Origin: Paraburkholderia sp. CNPSo 3274
Lineage (GTDB): Bacteria; Pseudomonadota; Gammaproteobacteria; Burkholderiales; Burkholderiaceae
Direction of reading: 5' to 3'
DNA length: 64,000 bases
Assembly (NCBI RefSeq): GCF_024206475.1
Contig: NZ_JAMBPR010000042.1
Span: forward strand, 1 to 64,000
How positions within the stretch are numbered: the stretch's first letter is position 1; each line of letters opens with the position of its first letter. Shown here one piece after another: positions 8,833-16,378 of this stretch. The notes below the pieces were generated by a model. The model did no database searches, was not told the DNA's origin, and saw only the letters and a program-made list of their open reading frames with translations. A program made the position numbers and the translations under genes.

Positions 8833-9201
8833 TCAATGCCCCGGACCACTCGAAGGCTCGCAACTGAGAATGAGTCGATCGCCGTTGCCCGCACCGGCGG
8901 CCAGTGCAGCGTTGTGGAATTCATGACCGCCGCAGCGCCACTCGGCGAGATAGTCATTGCGACAGCCGCCTGATTGCGCGGCGACCATCGACACCGGATA
9001 GCTGCAGGTTCGCAAACCGTTGCAGTGCTCGGCGAGATCGCGTGTGACGTTGCCGTGTGATGCGCCGCAGTTGCTGCCGTAGGTGCCGGAGACGATAGCG
9101 ATCGTCGCTTCATTCGCGACGGGCGCCGCCGACGAGATGACGAGGGCGCCAAGGCCGACGGCGACCCATGCAAGCGCGAGTGCAATTGCGGTTGGTTTCA
9201 T
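8833..9201 (-). CDS. Small secreted cysteine-rich protein, SUEL-lectin-like
   Basis: A 122-residue protein with a Sec signal peptide (hydrophobic residues about 5-25, cleavage near SSAAPVA). The mature part has six cysteines in the order GTYGSNC, AEHC, LRTC, SGGC, EWRC and ILSC, with NVT and CxYPV segments. This spacing (A/G-x-YG...C, C-x-Y-x-V, late C-x-W/Y-x-C) resembles galactose-binding SUEL-type lectin domains, also seen in bacterial secreted proteins of unknown role. The match is by motif only. The start at 9199-9201 is preferred because GGGAGG lies just upstream. It is monocistronic and convergent with nothing; the nitrate operon leader begins 260 bp away on the other strand. Confidence 0.65.
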   Translation of the reverse strand: MKPTAIALALAWVAVGLGALVISSAAPVANEATIAIVSGTYGSNCGASHGNVTRDLAEHCNGLRTCSYPVSMVAAQSGGCRNDYLAEWRCGGHEFHNAALAAGAGNGDRLILSCEPSSGPGH

Positions 9202-9345
9202 GACGCCTCCCACGCCGCGTGCGCATGCGCGCTAGTGCGGCCCCCAATCCACGCTTACAGCTTAGTGCGGTCAAGCCGAAGGGCAAGACAGTGCCCGGCG
9301 ATGGTGCGGGGCTTCGCTGCAGTGCACCAGCAGCAGTCACCTGAA

Positions 9346-9360
9346 GCACACGATTGGTGG
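9346..9360. promoter_or_regulatory. NtrC-like binding site upstream of the sensor/transporter operon
   Basis: GCACACGATTGGTGG matches 9 of the 12 fixed positions of the NtrC consensus GCACCANNNTGGTGC. It lies about 110 bp upstream of the sigma54 promoter at 9465, the usual distance for an NtrC enhancer. A further half site, TGCACC, is at 9323-9328. Confidence 0.5.
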
Positions 9361-9464
9361 CGCGCACCCGGTCTCGGCCTCGCGGGCCGCGCGCGCTGCG
9401 TGAACGGTGAAACCCGCACCAGCAGGGCAGTTTCGCGGGGTGCGCGCGCTGCCTGCGAGGCGGG

Positions 9465-9479
9465 TGGCACACCTATTGC
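9465..9479 (+). promoter_or_regulatory. Sigma54 promoter of the PilJ-like/nitrate transporter operon
   Basis: TGGCAC-ACCTA-TTGC gives the -24 GG (9466-9467) and -12 GC (9478-9479) separated by exactly 10 bp, and fits the RpoN consensus TGGCAC-N5-TTGC. Transcription should begin near 9490, directly before the first leader hairpin. This implies nitrogen-limitation control through NtrC. Confidence 0.82.
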
Positions 9480-9490
9480 TTTGTCGCTAC

Positions 9491-9627
9491 CGGGGCCAAT
9501 GAAGGCTCCAACGAATTGCATCATCGTCCCGCCGTGCGCGGGATCAATCGATCGTGCGGGGCAACGGCGTCCCGAAGTGGCACTCCACGGCACAGCGTGC
9601 GTGGGTGCGCTTCGGGACGCTTTTTTT
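9491..9627 (+). promoter_or_regulatory. ANTAR-type antitermination leader RNA (first copy)
   Basis: Hairpin P1 has arms 9492-9497 and 9504-9509 and hexaloop AATGAA. Hairpin P2 has arms 9557-9562 and 9569-9574 (one G-U pair) and hexaloop AACGGC. Both loops have A at position 1 and G at position 4, the signature bound by ANTAR-domain antiterminators such as NasR, NasT and AmiR. P2 shares bases 9567-9574 with the upstream arm of the terminator, so forming P2 prevents termination. The P1-P2 linker is 47 nt. The leader should let transcription enter the operon only when a nitrate/nitrite-activated ANTAR protein is bound. Confidence 0.8.
9567..9627 (+). terminator. Intrinsic terminator in the first nitrate leader (attenuator)
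   Basis: A perfect 11-bp stem, GCGTCCCGAAG (9567-9577) with CTTCGGGACGC (9610-9620), encloses a 32-nt loop and is followed by seven T residues (9621-9627). It stands 64 bp before the first gene of the operon and is mutually exclusive with hairpin P2, so it works as an attenuator. Confidence 0.85.
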
Positions 9628-9690
9628 ATGCGCTTCGCCCAAGCGCCCTGGTCTGGCAAACCCTGGGCGACGCGATTTGCACTACTAAAG

Positions 9691-10425
9691 ATGAACATGC
9701 GGGAAACGACACCTGACCTCTCTGCGGAAATCGTCGGCGAGCTCATCAATCTGGCCGGGCGCCAGCGCATGCTTTCGCAGCGCGTCGTCCTGCATGCGCT
9801 GCTCGGCTTGCGCGGCGACGCGGCCGCGCTCGTCATCGCGCGCGAATGCCTCGACACGTTTGCGGCTTCGCACGCACGGCTCGTAGAGGGCGACGATCAC
9901 TTTCCGGGCGTGTTCTCAACGGCGTTGCGCGAACTCTATTTCGGCGCACGCAAGGCCGACGAGCGCATTCGCGCGTTCATGAAACTCGCCGCGCACGCGT
10001 GCGCGTGCCTCGAGCGCTCTGTCCGTGCATCGACGGTCGATAGCGTGTGCGAGTCAGCCGTGACGGAACTCACCGCCGCCGCCACGCCGCTGCTCGAACT
10101 GCTGCAAGCGCTTACCCAGGCGTACCAGGACGAATTGCGCAGCGTGGAAGCCACGGCGGCGAAGCGCCAGGCCGGCATTGTCGATGAACTTGCCGCCATT
10201 TCCCTGCGCGCGAACATCGTCGCGCTCAATGCACGGGTGGCTGCCGCACGCGCCGGCCAGTTCGGCCGCGAATTCGCGGTGATCACGGCAGAACTGACGC
10301 ACGTGATAGGCGAGATGGACAGGCTCGTGCAGGGCGTAGTCGGCAAGCACGAAACGCGTGACAGCGCGCCCGAACGACATTCTGGATTCCGAAATCAACG
10401 GATGCATGCCCGCGTTGCGGGTTGA
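9691..10425 (+). CDS. Soluble PilJ/NIT-like sensor with MCP-like C-terminal segment
   Basis: A 244-residue protein without signal peptide or membrane helix. Residues about 8-30 contain INLAGRQRMLSQRVV, the hallmark of PilJ/NarX-type four-helix sensor modules that bind nitrate or nitrite. After helical linkers, residues about 165-215 (DELAAISLRANIVALNARVA and then AARAGQFGREFAVITAEL) match the signalling hairpin of methyl-accepting chemotaxis proteins. It is thus a minimal cytoplasmic receptor-like protein. The start is the ATG at 9691, after the ANTAR leader. The nitrate transporter gene follows 23 bp downstream, so a nitrate-sensing role is likely. No ANTAR domain is present. Whether it signals to chemotaxis, to an ANTAR protein or to the transporter is unknown. 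Confidence 0.78.
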   Translation: MNMRETTPDLSAEIVGELINLAGRQRMLSQRVVLHALLGLRGDAAALVIARECLDTFAASHARLVEGDDHFPGVFSTALRELYFGARKADERIRAFMKLAAHACACLERSVRASTVDSVCESAVTELTAAATPLLELLQALTQAYQDELRSVEATAAKRQAGIVDELAAISLRANIVALNARVAAARAGQFGREFAVITAELTHVIGEMDRLVQGVVGKHETRDSAPERHSGFRNQRMHARVAG

Positions 10426-10448
10426 GATCCACCATTGGGGAGAACCTC

Positions 10449-11843
10449 GTGAAAGACCTGGTAAGTTCGCTCAAGAGCGGTAACTGGCGCGCGCTGATCG
10501 CGTGTTTCCTGTATTTCGACACTGGCTTCACGGTGTGGGTGATGTTCGGCCCGCTCGCGCCTTTCATCCAGAAGGACATTGCGATGACGCCGGCCGAACT
10601 GGGCCTGCTCGTGGCCGTGCCCGTGCTCGGCGCGGCGATTTTGCGCGTGACGCTTGGCAATCTCTATCAGGCCTACGATGGCCGCCGTGTTGCGCTGATG
10701 GGCATCGCGCTTTCCGCCATCCCCGCTGCCGTGCTGTTGATGATGCCGGGCACGCCGTCGTATACCTTGCTGCTCGTGCTCGGCGTGCTGCTCGGCGTGG
10801 GCGGCGCCAGCTTCGCCGTGGCGCTGCCCATGGCGGGCAGCAACTATCCGCCGAAGGTGCAGGGCCTCGTGCTCGGCCTCGCCGCGGCCGGCAATATTGG
10901 CGCAGTGCTCGACGGCTTCCTCTTTCCGGGCCTCGCCAGCCACTACGGTTGGGCGCGCGCCACCGGCGCGGCGCTGCCGCTGCTCGCGCTCGCCGCGACG
11001 GCTGTGACTTTCTGGGCTCGCGATCTCGGCCAGAAGTCCGGTAGCGCGCTGCAGGCATTGCGGTCGTTCGGTATCACGCTGGCTGGTTTGATCGCGCTCG
11101 TGCTTGCCGTGCACGCGGGCCTGTTCGGCGCGGGCAGGACCGGTGTGCTGCTGCTGCCGGTGCTGGGCGCGCTGCTCGCCATTGCTGTGTTGCCGCGCCA
11201 CTATCGCGCGGTGCTGACCGAAGGCGACACGTGGGTCGTGATGCTCGTGTACAGCATCACGTTCGGCGGCTTCGTCGGCATGTCGTCCTATATCTCGACG
11301 CTGCTTATTTCCCTCTACCAGGTGCCGAAGCTCGAAGCCGGCGTGGTGATGTCGCTGCTCGCGCTGACCGGCGCGATGGTGCGCCCGCTCGGCGGGCTGA
11401 TCGCGGATCGCATTTCGGGCGTGCGCGCGCTCGTGGTGCTGCTTGCCGCGATTTCGGTGTGCGACTTCGCGTTTGCGCTGTGGATGCCGCCGTTCGCCGC
11501 TGGCATTGCGCTGCTCGCGTTCACCTACGTGTGCTTCGGTCTCGGCAACGGCGCGACGTTCCAGCTCGTCCCGCGCCGCTGGCAGGGGCGCACCGGGTTG
11601 ATGTCGGGCATCATCGGCGCGGCGGGGGGGATCGGCGGTTTCTATCTGCCGGTCATCATGGGCATTGCCAAGGAGAGCACCGGCAGCTACCAGATGGGCT
11701 TCGCGACGTTCGGCGTGATCGCGGCGGCCGCATTCGGACTCGTGGTGCTGCATCGCGCACGCTGGCTCGAATGGGCGCTGCCTCAGGAGGCGGCAATGGC
11801 GCCGGCTGTCGTGCAGGGCGCTCAGGCTAGTGCAAGCAACTAA
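10449..11843 (+). CDS. MFS nitrate/nitrite transporter (NarK/NasA type)
   Basis: A 464-residue major facilitator with 12 predicted helices. It opens with WRALIACFLYFDTGFTVWVM, the family's first helix, and shows the two nitrate-signature-like glycine-rich helices (GLGNGATFQLVPRRWQ and GIIGAAGGIGGFYLP). It imports nitrate (and/or nitrite) for assimilation. A GTG start at 10449 is chosen because GGGGAG lies 6 nt upstream; the frame extends to a TTG at 10422 that overlaps the previous stop. The gene is co-transcribed with the PilJ-like gene under the sigma54/ANTAR leader. The C-terminal tail after WALPQE is short and alanine-rich. Confidence 0.93.
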   Translation: MKDLVSSLKSGNWRALIACFLYFDTGFTVWVMFGPLAPFIQKDIAMTPAELGLLVAVPVLGAAILRVTLGNLYQAYDGRRVALMGIALSAIPAAVLLMMPGTPSYTLLLVLGVLLGVGGASFAVALPMAGSNYPPKVQGLVLGLAAAGNIGAVLDGFLFPGLASHYGWARATGAALPLLALAATAVTFWARDLGQKSGSALQALRSFGITLAGLIALVLAVHAGLFGAGRTGVLLLPVLGALLAIAVLPRHYRAVLTEGDTWVVMLVYSITFGGFVGMSSYISTLLISLYQVPKLEAGVVMSLLALTGAMVRPLGGLIADRISGVRALVVLLAAISVCDFAFALWMPPFAAGIALLAFTYVCFGLGNGATFQLVPRRWQGRTGLMSGIIGAAGGIGGFYLPVIMGIAKESTGSYQMGFATFGVIAAAAFGLVVLHRARWLEWALPQEAAMAPAVVQGAQASASN

Positions 11844-11864
11844 GACTTAGGTAGACAGCAGGGT

Positions 11865-11891
11865 GCGGCCCGAGCGTGAGCGACGGGCCGC
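11865..11891. terminator. Stem-loop between convergent nitrate transporter and cobA
   Basis: Perfect 8-bp arms GCGGCCCG (11865-11872) and CGGGCCGC (11884-11891) with an 11-nt loop lie in the 56-bp gap between the two convergent stops. There is no T-tract, so any terminator activity would need Rho or both strands; assignment is tentative. Confidence 0.5.
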
Positions 11892-11899
11892 TAACGCGT

Positions 11900-12697
11900 T
11901 TACGCGCGTCGACGCAGGTCCTCAATATCCGCTTCGCGCGAATGCACGCCGAACGACGCAGGCGAAATGGCGAACGAAGCCGCCTCGCCAATTGCATTGC
12001 CCACGAGGATGATAGCGGGGCTGCCGAGGCCTGCCGCATGAGCGTGCGCCGCGATCGTGCCGAGCGTGCCCGTTACGCGCCGCTCGTTCGCGCTGCCCGC
12101 CCACTGCACGACAGCGGCGGGCGTCGTCGTGGGGAGCGCCCCCACGAGCGTTGCGCACAGCGACTCGATCCGGCTCATGCCCATATAAATGGCGAGCGTC
12201 ATGCCCGTCGCGGCGAGCGCCTGCCAGTCCGGTTCGCTGTGGTCGCGCAGATGCGCGGTCACGAAGATCACGCCCTGGCAATGGTCGCGATGCGTGAGCG
12301 ACACGCCGAGTCCCGCCGCCGCCGCGAACGCCGATGAAACGCCGTTCACGATTTCCACCGTCACCCCCGCATTGCGCAACGCCGCGAGTTCTTCCCCTGC
12401 GCGGCCGAACAGCAGTGCGTCGCCGCCTTTCACGCGCACCACGTGCAAGCCGCGGCGCGCGTAGCGCTGCATCAGGCGCTCGATGAAGGCCTGCGGCGTG
12501 GACCGGCAGCCGCCTCGCTTGCCCACGCGGATCACCCGGGCCTGCGGCGCGAGCGTGACGATTTCCGGGTTCACGAGATCGTCGAGCAGCACGACGTCGG
12601 CGCTCGCGAGGACCTTCGCCGCCTTCAGGGTGAGGAGGTCGAGATCGCCCGGACCTGCGCTCACCAGCGTGACCTTGCCTTCGTTGCCCGTCATCAT
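11900..12697 (-). CDS. cobA: Uroporphyrinogen-III C-methyltransferase (siroheme pathway)
   Basis: A 265-residue SAM-dependent methyltransferase that methylates uroporphyrinogen III at C2 and C7 to give precorrin-2, the precursor of siroheme. The N-terminal SAM-binding loop VSAGPGDLDLLTLKA (about residues 12-26), RVKGGDALLFGRAGEE and the GVSSAFAAAAGLGVSLTHRD block are intact. Only the methyltransferase half is present, not the CysG oxidase/chelatase domains. It sits between the nitrate transporter (convergent) and nirB (divergent); NirB needs siroheme, which explains its place. The start could be 12697 or the next ATG codon. Confidence 0.93.
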   Translation of the reverse strand: MMTGNEGKVTLVSAGPGDLDLLTLKAAKVLASADVVLLDDLVNPEIVTLAPQARVIRVGKRGGCRSTPQAFIERLMQRYARRGLHVVRVKGGDALLFGRAGEELAALRNAGVTVEIVNGVSSAFAAAAGLGVSLTHRDHCQGVIFVTAHLRDHSEPDWQALAATGMTLAIYMGMSRIESLCATLVGALPTTTPAAVVQWAGSANERRVTGTLGTIAAHAHAAGLGSPAIILVGNAIGEAASFAISPASFGVHSREADIEDLRRRA

Positions 12698-12999
12698 CGT
12701 CGTCTTCCTTTGGTATTGCGCGCGCCCACGTGGGGAACGCCATAAAACAAATGGCGTCCGCTCGCCGCTTGCGACGAGGGGACGCCATTGTCCGGTGTGC
12801 TCGAATCGGGGCGCGCGGCGAGCGGTGCGCGGCTAGCGGTGCGCGAAGCGCGGCCCCTGGTTGCATGCCCGGCAACGCTGCCGGGCGCCCAAACTCACGC
12901 AAGTTCCAGACCAACTCGCGCGCGCTCGCGCCGCCCGCCCGCTGGCGGGGCGCTCGCCGCAGCCTGCACGCCCAGGGCGCACAGTCAATGTGCTGCACG

Positions 13000-13014
13000 G
13001 CACCAATCTTGTGC
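13000..13014. promoter_or_regulatory. NtrC-like binding site upstream of nirB
   Basis: GCACCAATCTTGTGC differs from the NtrC consensus GCACCANNNTGGTGC at a single fixed position. It lies about 115 bp upstream of the sigma54 promoter at 13114, a normal enhancer distance. A weaker palindromic match, GCATCACGATGC, is at 13021-13032. Confidence 0.7.
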
Positions 13015-13113
13015 TGGCCTGCATCACGATGCGCGCGCCAGCGAACTGCTGGCCGCACCGCGCGCAAGCCGCTGAAGTCCGCCGCACGGGGCGTTGCGCG
13101 GGATGCGTGCAAC

Positions 13114-13129
13114 TTGGCACAGTGCTTGC
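13114..13129 (+). promoter_or_regulatory. Sigma54 promoter of the nirBD-nitrate reductase operon
   Basis: TTGGCAC-AGTGC-TTGC has the -24 GG (13116-13117) and -12 GC (13128-13129) with 10 bp between them, an almost exact RpoN promoter. Transcription should start near 13140, just before the ANTAR leader. Confidence 0.85.
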
Positions 13130-13140
13130 GTAGTGCTTTA

Positions 13141-13272
13141 CAGCAAGTGCCAAGCGAATCAATGGGGATTCGGCTGCAAGCAGTAGCGCAGCGCACAAGG
13201 GTTTCGTATTCAGGGCAACGGCGTCCCCCGAATCTGGCTTCGCGCAAGCTGGAATCGCGGGACGCCTTTTTT
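13141..13272 (+). promoter_or_regulatory. ANTAR-type antitermination leader RNA (second copy)
   Basis: Hairpin P1 has a perfect 6-bp stem (CGAATC 13155-13160, GATTCG 13167-13172) and hexaloop AATGGG. Hairpin P2 (arms 13213-13216 and 13223-13226) has hexaloop AACGGC, the same as in the first leader. Both loops carry A1 and G4. P2 overlaps the upstream terminator arm at 13220-13226. The linker is 40 nt. Upstream of the P1 hairpin the rest of the 589-bp gap between cobA and nirB holds the sigma54 promoter, the NtrC-like site and no gene that I can support. Confidence 0.82.
13220..13272 (+). terminator. Intrinsic terminator in the nirB leader (attenuator)
   Basis: The stem GGCGTCCC (13220-13227) with GGGACGCC (13259-13266) is followed by six T residues. 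Inside it a smaller GCTT/AAGC hairpin forms. It ends 14 bp before the nirB ATG, and is exclusive with hairpin P2. Confidence 0.83.
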
Positions 13273-13286
13273 ATTGGCAGGGGCTC

Positions 13287-15917
13287 ATGGTGCAAGCAAC
13301 GAACGAAGTGAACAGCTCGGACGCGATGGAGATCGTCGTCGTCGGCCATGGCATGGTGGGCCACAAATTTCTCGAGTGCATCCTTGTGGACGGCGCGCCC
13401 AACGCGCGCGTGACCGTGCTCTGCGAGGAACCGCGTCCCGCATACGACCGCGTGCACCTCTCCGAATTCTTCGCGGGCAAGTCGGCGGACGATCTCTCGC
13501 TCGTTGCGCCCGGCTTCTTCGATCGCAAGAATGTGCGTCTCGTGCTGAACGCAAAGGCGGTGTCGATCGATCGCGAAGCGCGCTCCATCAAGGTGTCCAA
13601 TGGCGAGACGCTTTCGTACGACAAGCTCGTGCTGGCCACCGGCTCCTCGGCGTTCGTGCCGCCCATCGCGGGCAATGATCGCGCCGATTGCTTCGTCTAC
13701 CGAACCATTGCCGATCTCGAAGCGATGCAGGCGCGCGGTGCGCACGCGAAGTCGGGCGTGGTGGTGGGTGGCGGCCTGCTCGGTCTCGAATGCGCGAAAG
13801 CGCTGCGCGACCTGGGCCTCGACACGCACGTGGTGGAATTCGCGCCACGCCTCATGGCCGTGCAGGTGGACGACGACGGCGGCCGCATGCTGCGCGGCAA
13901 GATCGAAGAACTCGGCGTGAACGTGCACACGCAGAAGAACACGCTGGCGATCGTGGACGGTAAAACGGTGGACGGCGCAACGGCCGCCAACCGCATGCAG
14001 TTCGCCGACGGGACGCACCTCGACGCCGACATGATCGTGTTCTCGGCCGGCATTCGCCCGCGCGACGAAATCGCCCGCGCCAGCGGCCTCGAAATCGGCG
14101 CGCGCGGCGGCATCGTGATTGACGGCCAATGCCGCACGAGCGACGCGAACATCTACGCCATCGGCGAATGCGCGCTCTGGCAAGGGCAGATCTTCGGCCT
14201 CGTCGCCCCCGGTTACGACATGGCGCGCATCGCCGCGAGGGCGCTGGCGGGCGAGGCGACGACTTTCGCGGGCGCCGACATGAGCACCAAGCTCAAGCTG
14301 ATGGGCGTGGACGTAGCGAGCATCGGCGACGCGCATGGCAAGACCCCCGGCAGCCGCTCTTACCGCTATGCCGACGAGCGCCGCCAGGTCTACAAGAAGA
14401 TCGTGGTGTCCGATTGCGGCAAGAAGTTGCTCGGCGCGGTGATGGTGGGCGACGCGAGCGAATACGGCACGCTGCTGCAGATGATGCTCAACGGCATCGA
14501 GCTGCCCGAGTCGCCCGAATTCATGATCCTGCCGCAGGCCGACGGCAAGGCCAAGCCCGCGCTCGGCGTGGAAGCGCTGCCCGACGCCGCACAGATCTGC
14601 TCATGCAACAACGTTTCGAAGGCCGAAATCTGTGCGGCCGTGCGAGACGGTGCGACGACCGTCGCCGCGGTGAAGGGGGCGTGCAACGCCGGCACGTCGT
14701 GCGGCGGCTGCGTGCCGCTCGTCACGCAGGTCATGAAGTCGGAGATGAAGCGCCAGGGGCTCGCCGTCAATAATCACCTTTGCGAGCACTTCCGTTATTC
14801 GCGCCAGGAGCTGTATCACATCGTGCGCGTGGAGGGCATCAAGACCTTCGGCGAACTGCTCGCGAAGCATGGGACAGGACTGGGCTGCGATATCTGCAAG
14901 CCGGCCGTGGGCGGGATTCTGGCGTCCTGCTGGAACGAATTCGTGCTGAAGAAGGAGCACGCGAGCCTGCAGGATTCGAACGACTACTACCTCGCCAATA
15001 TTCAGCGAGACGGCACGTATTCGGTGGTGCCGCGCATGCCGGGCGGCGAAGTCACACCGGAAGGCCTCATCGCCGTTGGGCAGGTGGCGAAGAAGTACGG
15101 CCTTTACACGAAGATTACGGGTGGCCAGCGCGTGGACCTCTTTGGTGCGCGCGTCGAGCAGTTGCCTTTCGTTTGGGAAGAGCTGATCGCCGCGGGCTTC
15201 GAATCGGGGCACGCATACGGCAAGGCCCTGCGCACGGTGAAATCGTGCGTGGGCTCGACGTGGTGCCGCTACGGCGTGGGCGACTCGGTGGGCTTCGCGA
15301 TCGAACTCGAGAACCGCTACAAGGGGTTGCGCGCGCCGCACAAGTTCAAGTTTGGTGTCTCGGGCTGCACGCGCGAATGCGCGGAGGCGCAAGGCAAGGA
15401 CGTCGGCATCATCGCAACCGAGAAGGGCTGGAACCTCTACGTGTGTGGCAACGGCGGCATGAAGCCGCGCCATGCGGAACTGCTCGCGGCCGATCTCGAT
15501 CAGGCCACGCTGGTGCGCTACGTCGATCGTTTCCTCATGTTCTACGTGCGCACGGCCGACCGCCTGCAGCGCACGAGCGTGTGGCGCGACAACCTCGAAG
15601 GCGGCCTCGACTATCTGATCGACGTGGTCGTGCACGACAAGCTCGGCCTTGGCGCCGAACTCGAAACGGAAATGCAGCTCGTGGTGGACACCTACGAATG
15701 CGAGTGGAAGAAGGCCGTGACCGATCCTGAAACGCGCCGCCGCTTCCGTCACTTCGTCAATAGCGATGCCGGTGACCAGCACGTCACCTTCATTGAAGAG
15801 CGCGGCCAGATTCGCCCGGCTACGCCCGAGGAGCGCACGCAGGCTCCGCAAGCGGCGCCGCATTTCAAGCGACATGAAGCGCTGAGCGGAATTCCCGTAG
15901 TCGTCGAAACCGTCTGA
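13287..15917 (+). CDS. nirB: Assimilatory nitrite reductase, large subunit
   Basis: An 876-residue NAD(P)H-dependent nitrite reductase that reduces nitrite to ammonium in the cytoplasm. Domain order: FAD-binding Rossmann fold (VVVGHGMVG near residue 17), NAD-binding fold (VVVGGGLLGLECAKAL near 155), a BFD-type [2Fe-2S] domain (ICSCNN near 437, CNAGTSCGGC near 468), then the siroheme/[4Fe-4S] reductase half. The siroheme-cluster cysteines appear as CVGSTWC (near 654) and GCTRECAEAQGKD (near 693). Length is within the usual 810-880. The ATG follows the attenuator by only 14 bp. It forms an operon with nirD (29 bp) and the fused nitrate reductase. Confidence 0.97.
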   Translation: MVQATNEVNSSDAMEIVVVGHGMVGHKFLECILVDGAPNARVTVLCEEPRPAYDRVHLSEFFAGKSADDLSLVAPGFFDRKNVRLVLNAKAVSIDREARSIKVSNGETLSYDKLVLATGSSAFVPPIAGNDRADCFVYRTIADLEAMQARGAHAKSGVVVGGGLLGLECAKALRDLGLDTHVVEFAPRLMAVQVDDDGGRMLRGKIEELGVNVHTQKNTLAIVDGKTVDGATAANRMQFADGTHLDADMIVFSAGIRPRDEIARASGLEIGARGGIVIDGQCRTSDANIYAIGECALWQGQIFGLVAPGYDMARIAARALAGEATTFAGADMSTKLKLMGVDVASIGDAHGKTPGSRSYRYADERRQVYKKIVVSDCGKKLLGAVMVGDASEYGTLLQMMLNGIELPESPEFMILPQADGKAKPALGVEALPDAAQICSCNNVSKAEICAAVRDGATTVAAVKGACNAGTSCGGCVPLVTQVMKSEMKRQGLAVNNHLCEHFRYSRQELYHIVRVEGIKTFGELLAKHGTGLGCDICKPAVGGILASCWNEFVLKKEHASLQDSNDYYLANIQRDGTYSVVPRMPGGEVTPEGLIAVGQVAKKYGLYTKITGGQRVDLFGARVEQLPFVWEELIAAGFESGHAYGKALRTVKSCVGSTWCRYGVGDSVGFAIELENRYKGLRAPHKFKFGVSGCTRECAEAQGKDVGIIATEKGWNLYVCGNGGMKPRHAELLAADLDQATLVRYVDRFLMFYVRTADRLQRTSVWRDNLEGGLDYLIDVVVHDKLGLGAELETEMQLVVDTYECEWKKAVTDPETRRRFRHFVNSDAGDQHVTFIEERGQIRPATPEERTQAPQAAPHFKRHEALSGIPVVVETV

Positions 15918-15946
15918 TTCCCATTCATCGAACCGAGGAGTACGAA

Positions 15947-16294
15947 ATGAGCAACGAACATATTCAAGGCAACTGGGTTCCCGTCTGCACGCTCAACGAT
16001 ATCGTGCCGAACACCGGCGTGTGCGCGCTCGTAAAGGGCGAACAGGTCGCTGTGTTCCATGTCGACGACGGCGACGCGCGTGTGTATGCCATCGGCAACT
16101 ACGATCCGAACTCGCACGCAGCGGTGCTTTCGCGCGGGCTCGTGGGCAGCTTCGGCGAGCGCGTCGTGGTGGCCTCGCCCATCTACAAGCATCACTTCGA
16201 TCTGTCCACCGGCGAGTGCATTGAAGCGCCGCAGCATTCGGTCAACGCGTTCCCCGCGCGCGTGGAAAACGGTCAGGTGTGGGTTGCCGCTTGA
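15947..16294 (+). CDS. nirD: Nitrite reductase small subunit (Rieske-like fold, no cluster)
   Basis: A 115-residue partner of NirB. It has the Rieske fold pattern (WVPVCTLNDI..., VAVFHVDDGDARVYAIGNYDPNS, SPIYKHHFDLSTGECIEAP) but lacks the paired Cys-x-His ligands, as is normal for NirD, so it does not carry an iron-sulfur cluster. It supports assembly or activity of NirB. An AGGAG-like ribosome site precedes the ATG. The next gene begins 84 bp later. Confidence 0.95.
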   Translation: MSNEHIQGNWVPVCTLNDIVPNTGVCALVKGEQVAVFHVDDGDARVYAIGNYDPNSHAAVLSRGLVGSFGERVVVASPIYKHHFDLSTGECIEAPQHSVNAFPARVENGQVWVAA

Positions 16295-16378
16295 GTTGCC
16301 GGCTGAAGTGACAACGGCGCGGCGTGCAGGATGCGCCGTGCGCCCTGAATCTGTTTCAAGCTGATATCGATCGACCGC

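Noticed and set aside
9235..9690. N-terminal extension of the PilJ-like protein
   Set aside because: This stretch holds the sigma54 promoter, the ANTAR hairpins and the terminator, so it is leader and not coding.
13021..13032. Second NtrC box GCATCACGATGC before nirB
   Set aside because: It lacks the CACC/GGTG core bases; kept only as a weak neighbour of the good site.
11922..14336. An 804-codon minus-strand frame across cobA, the nirB leader and the start of nirB
   Set aside because: It is the antisense of nirB and an out-of-frame reading of cobA, rich in Arg, Ala and His as is usual for shadows in high-GC DNA.
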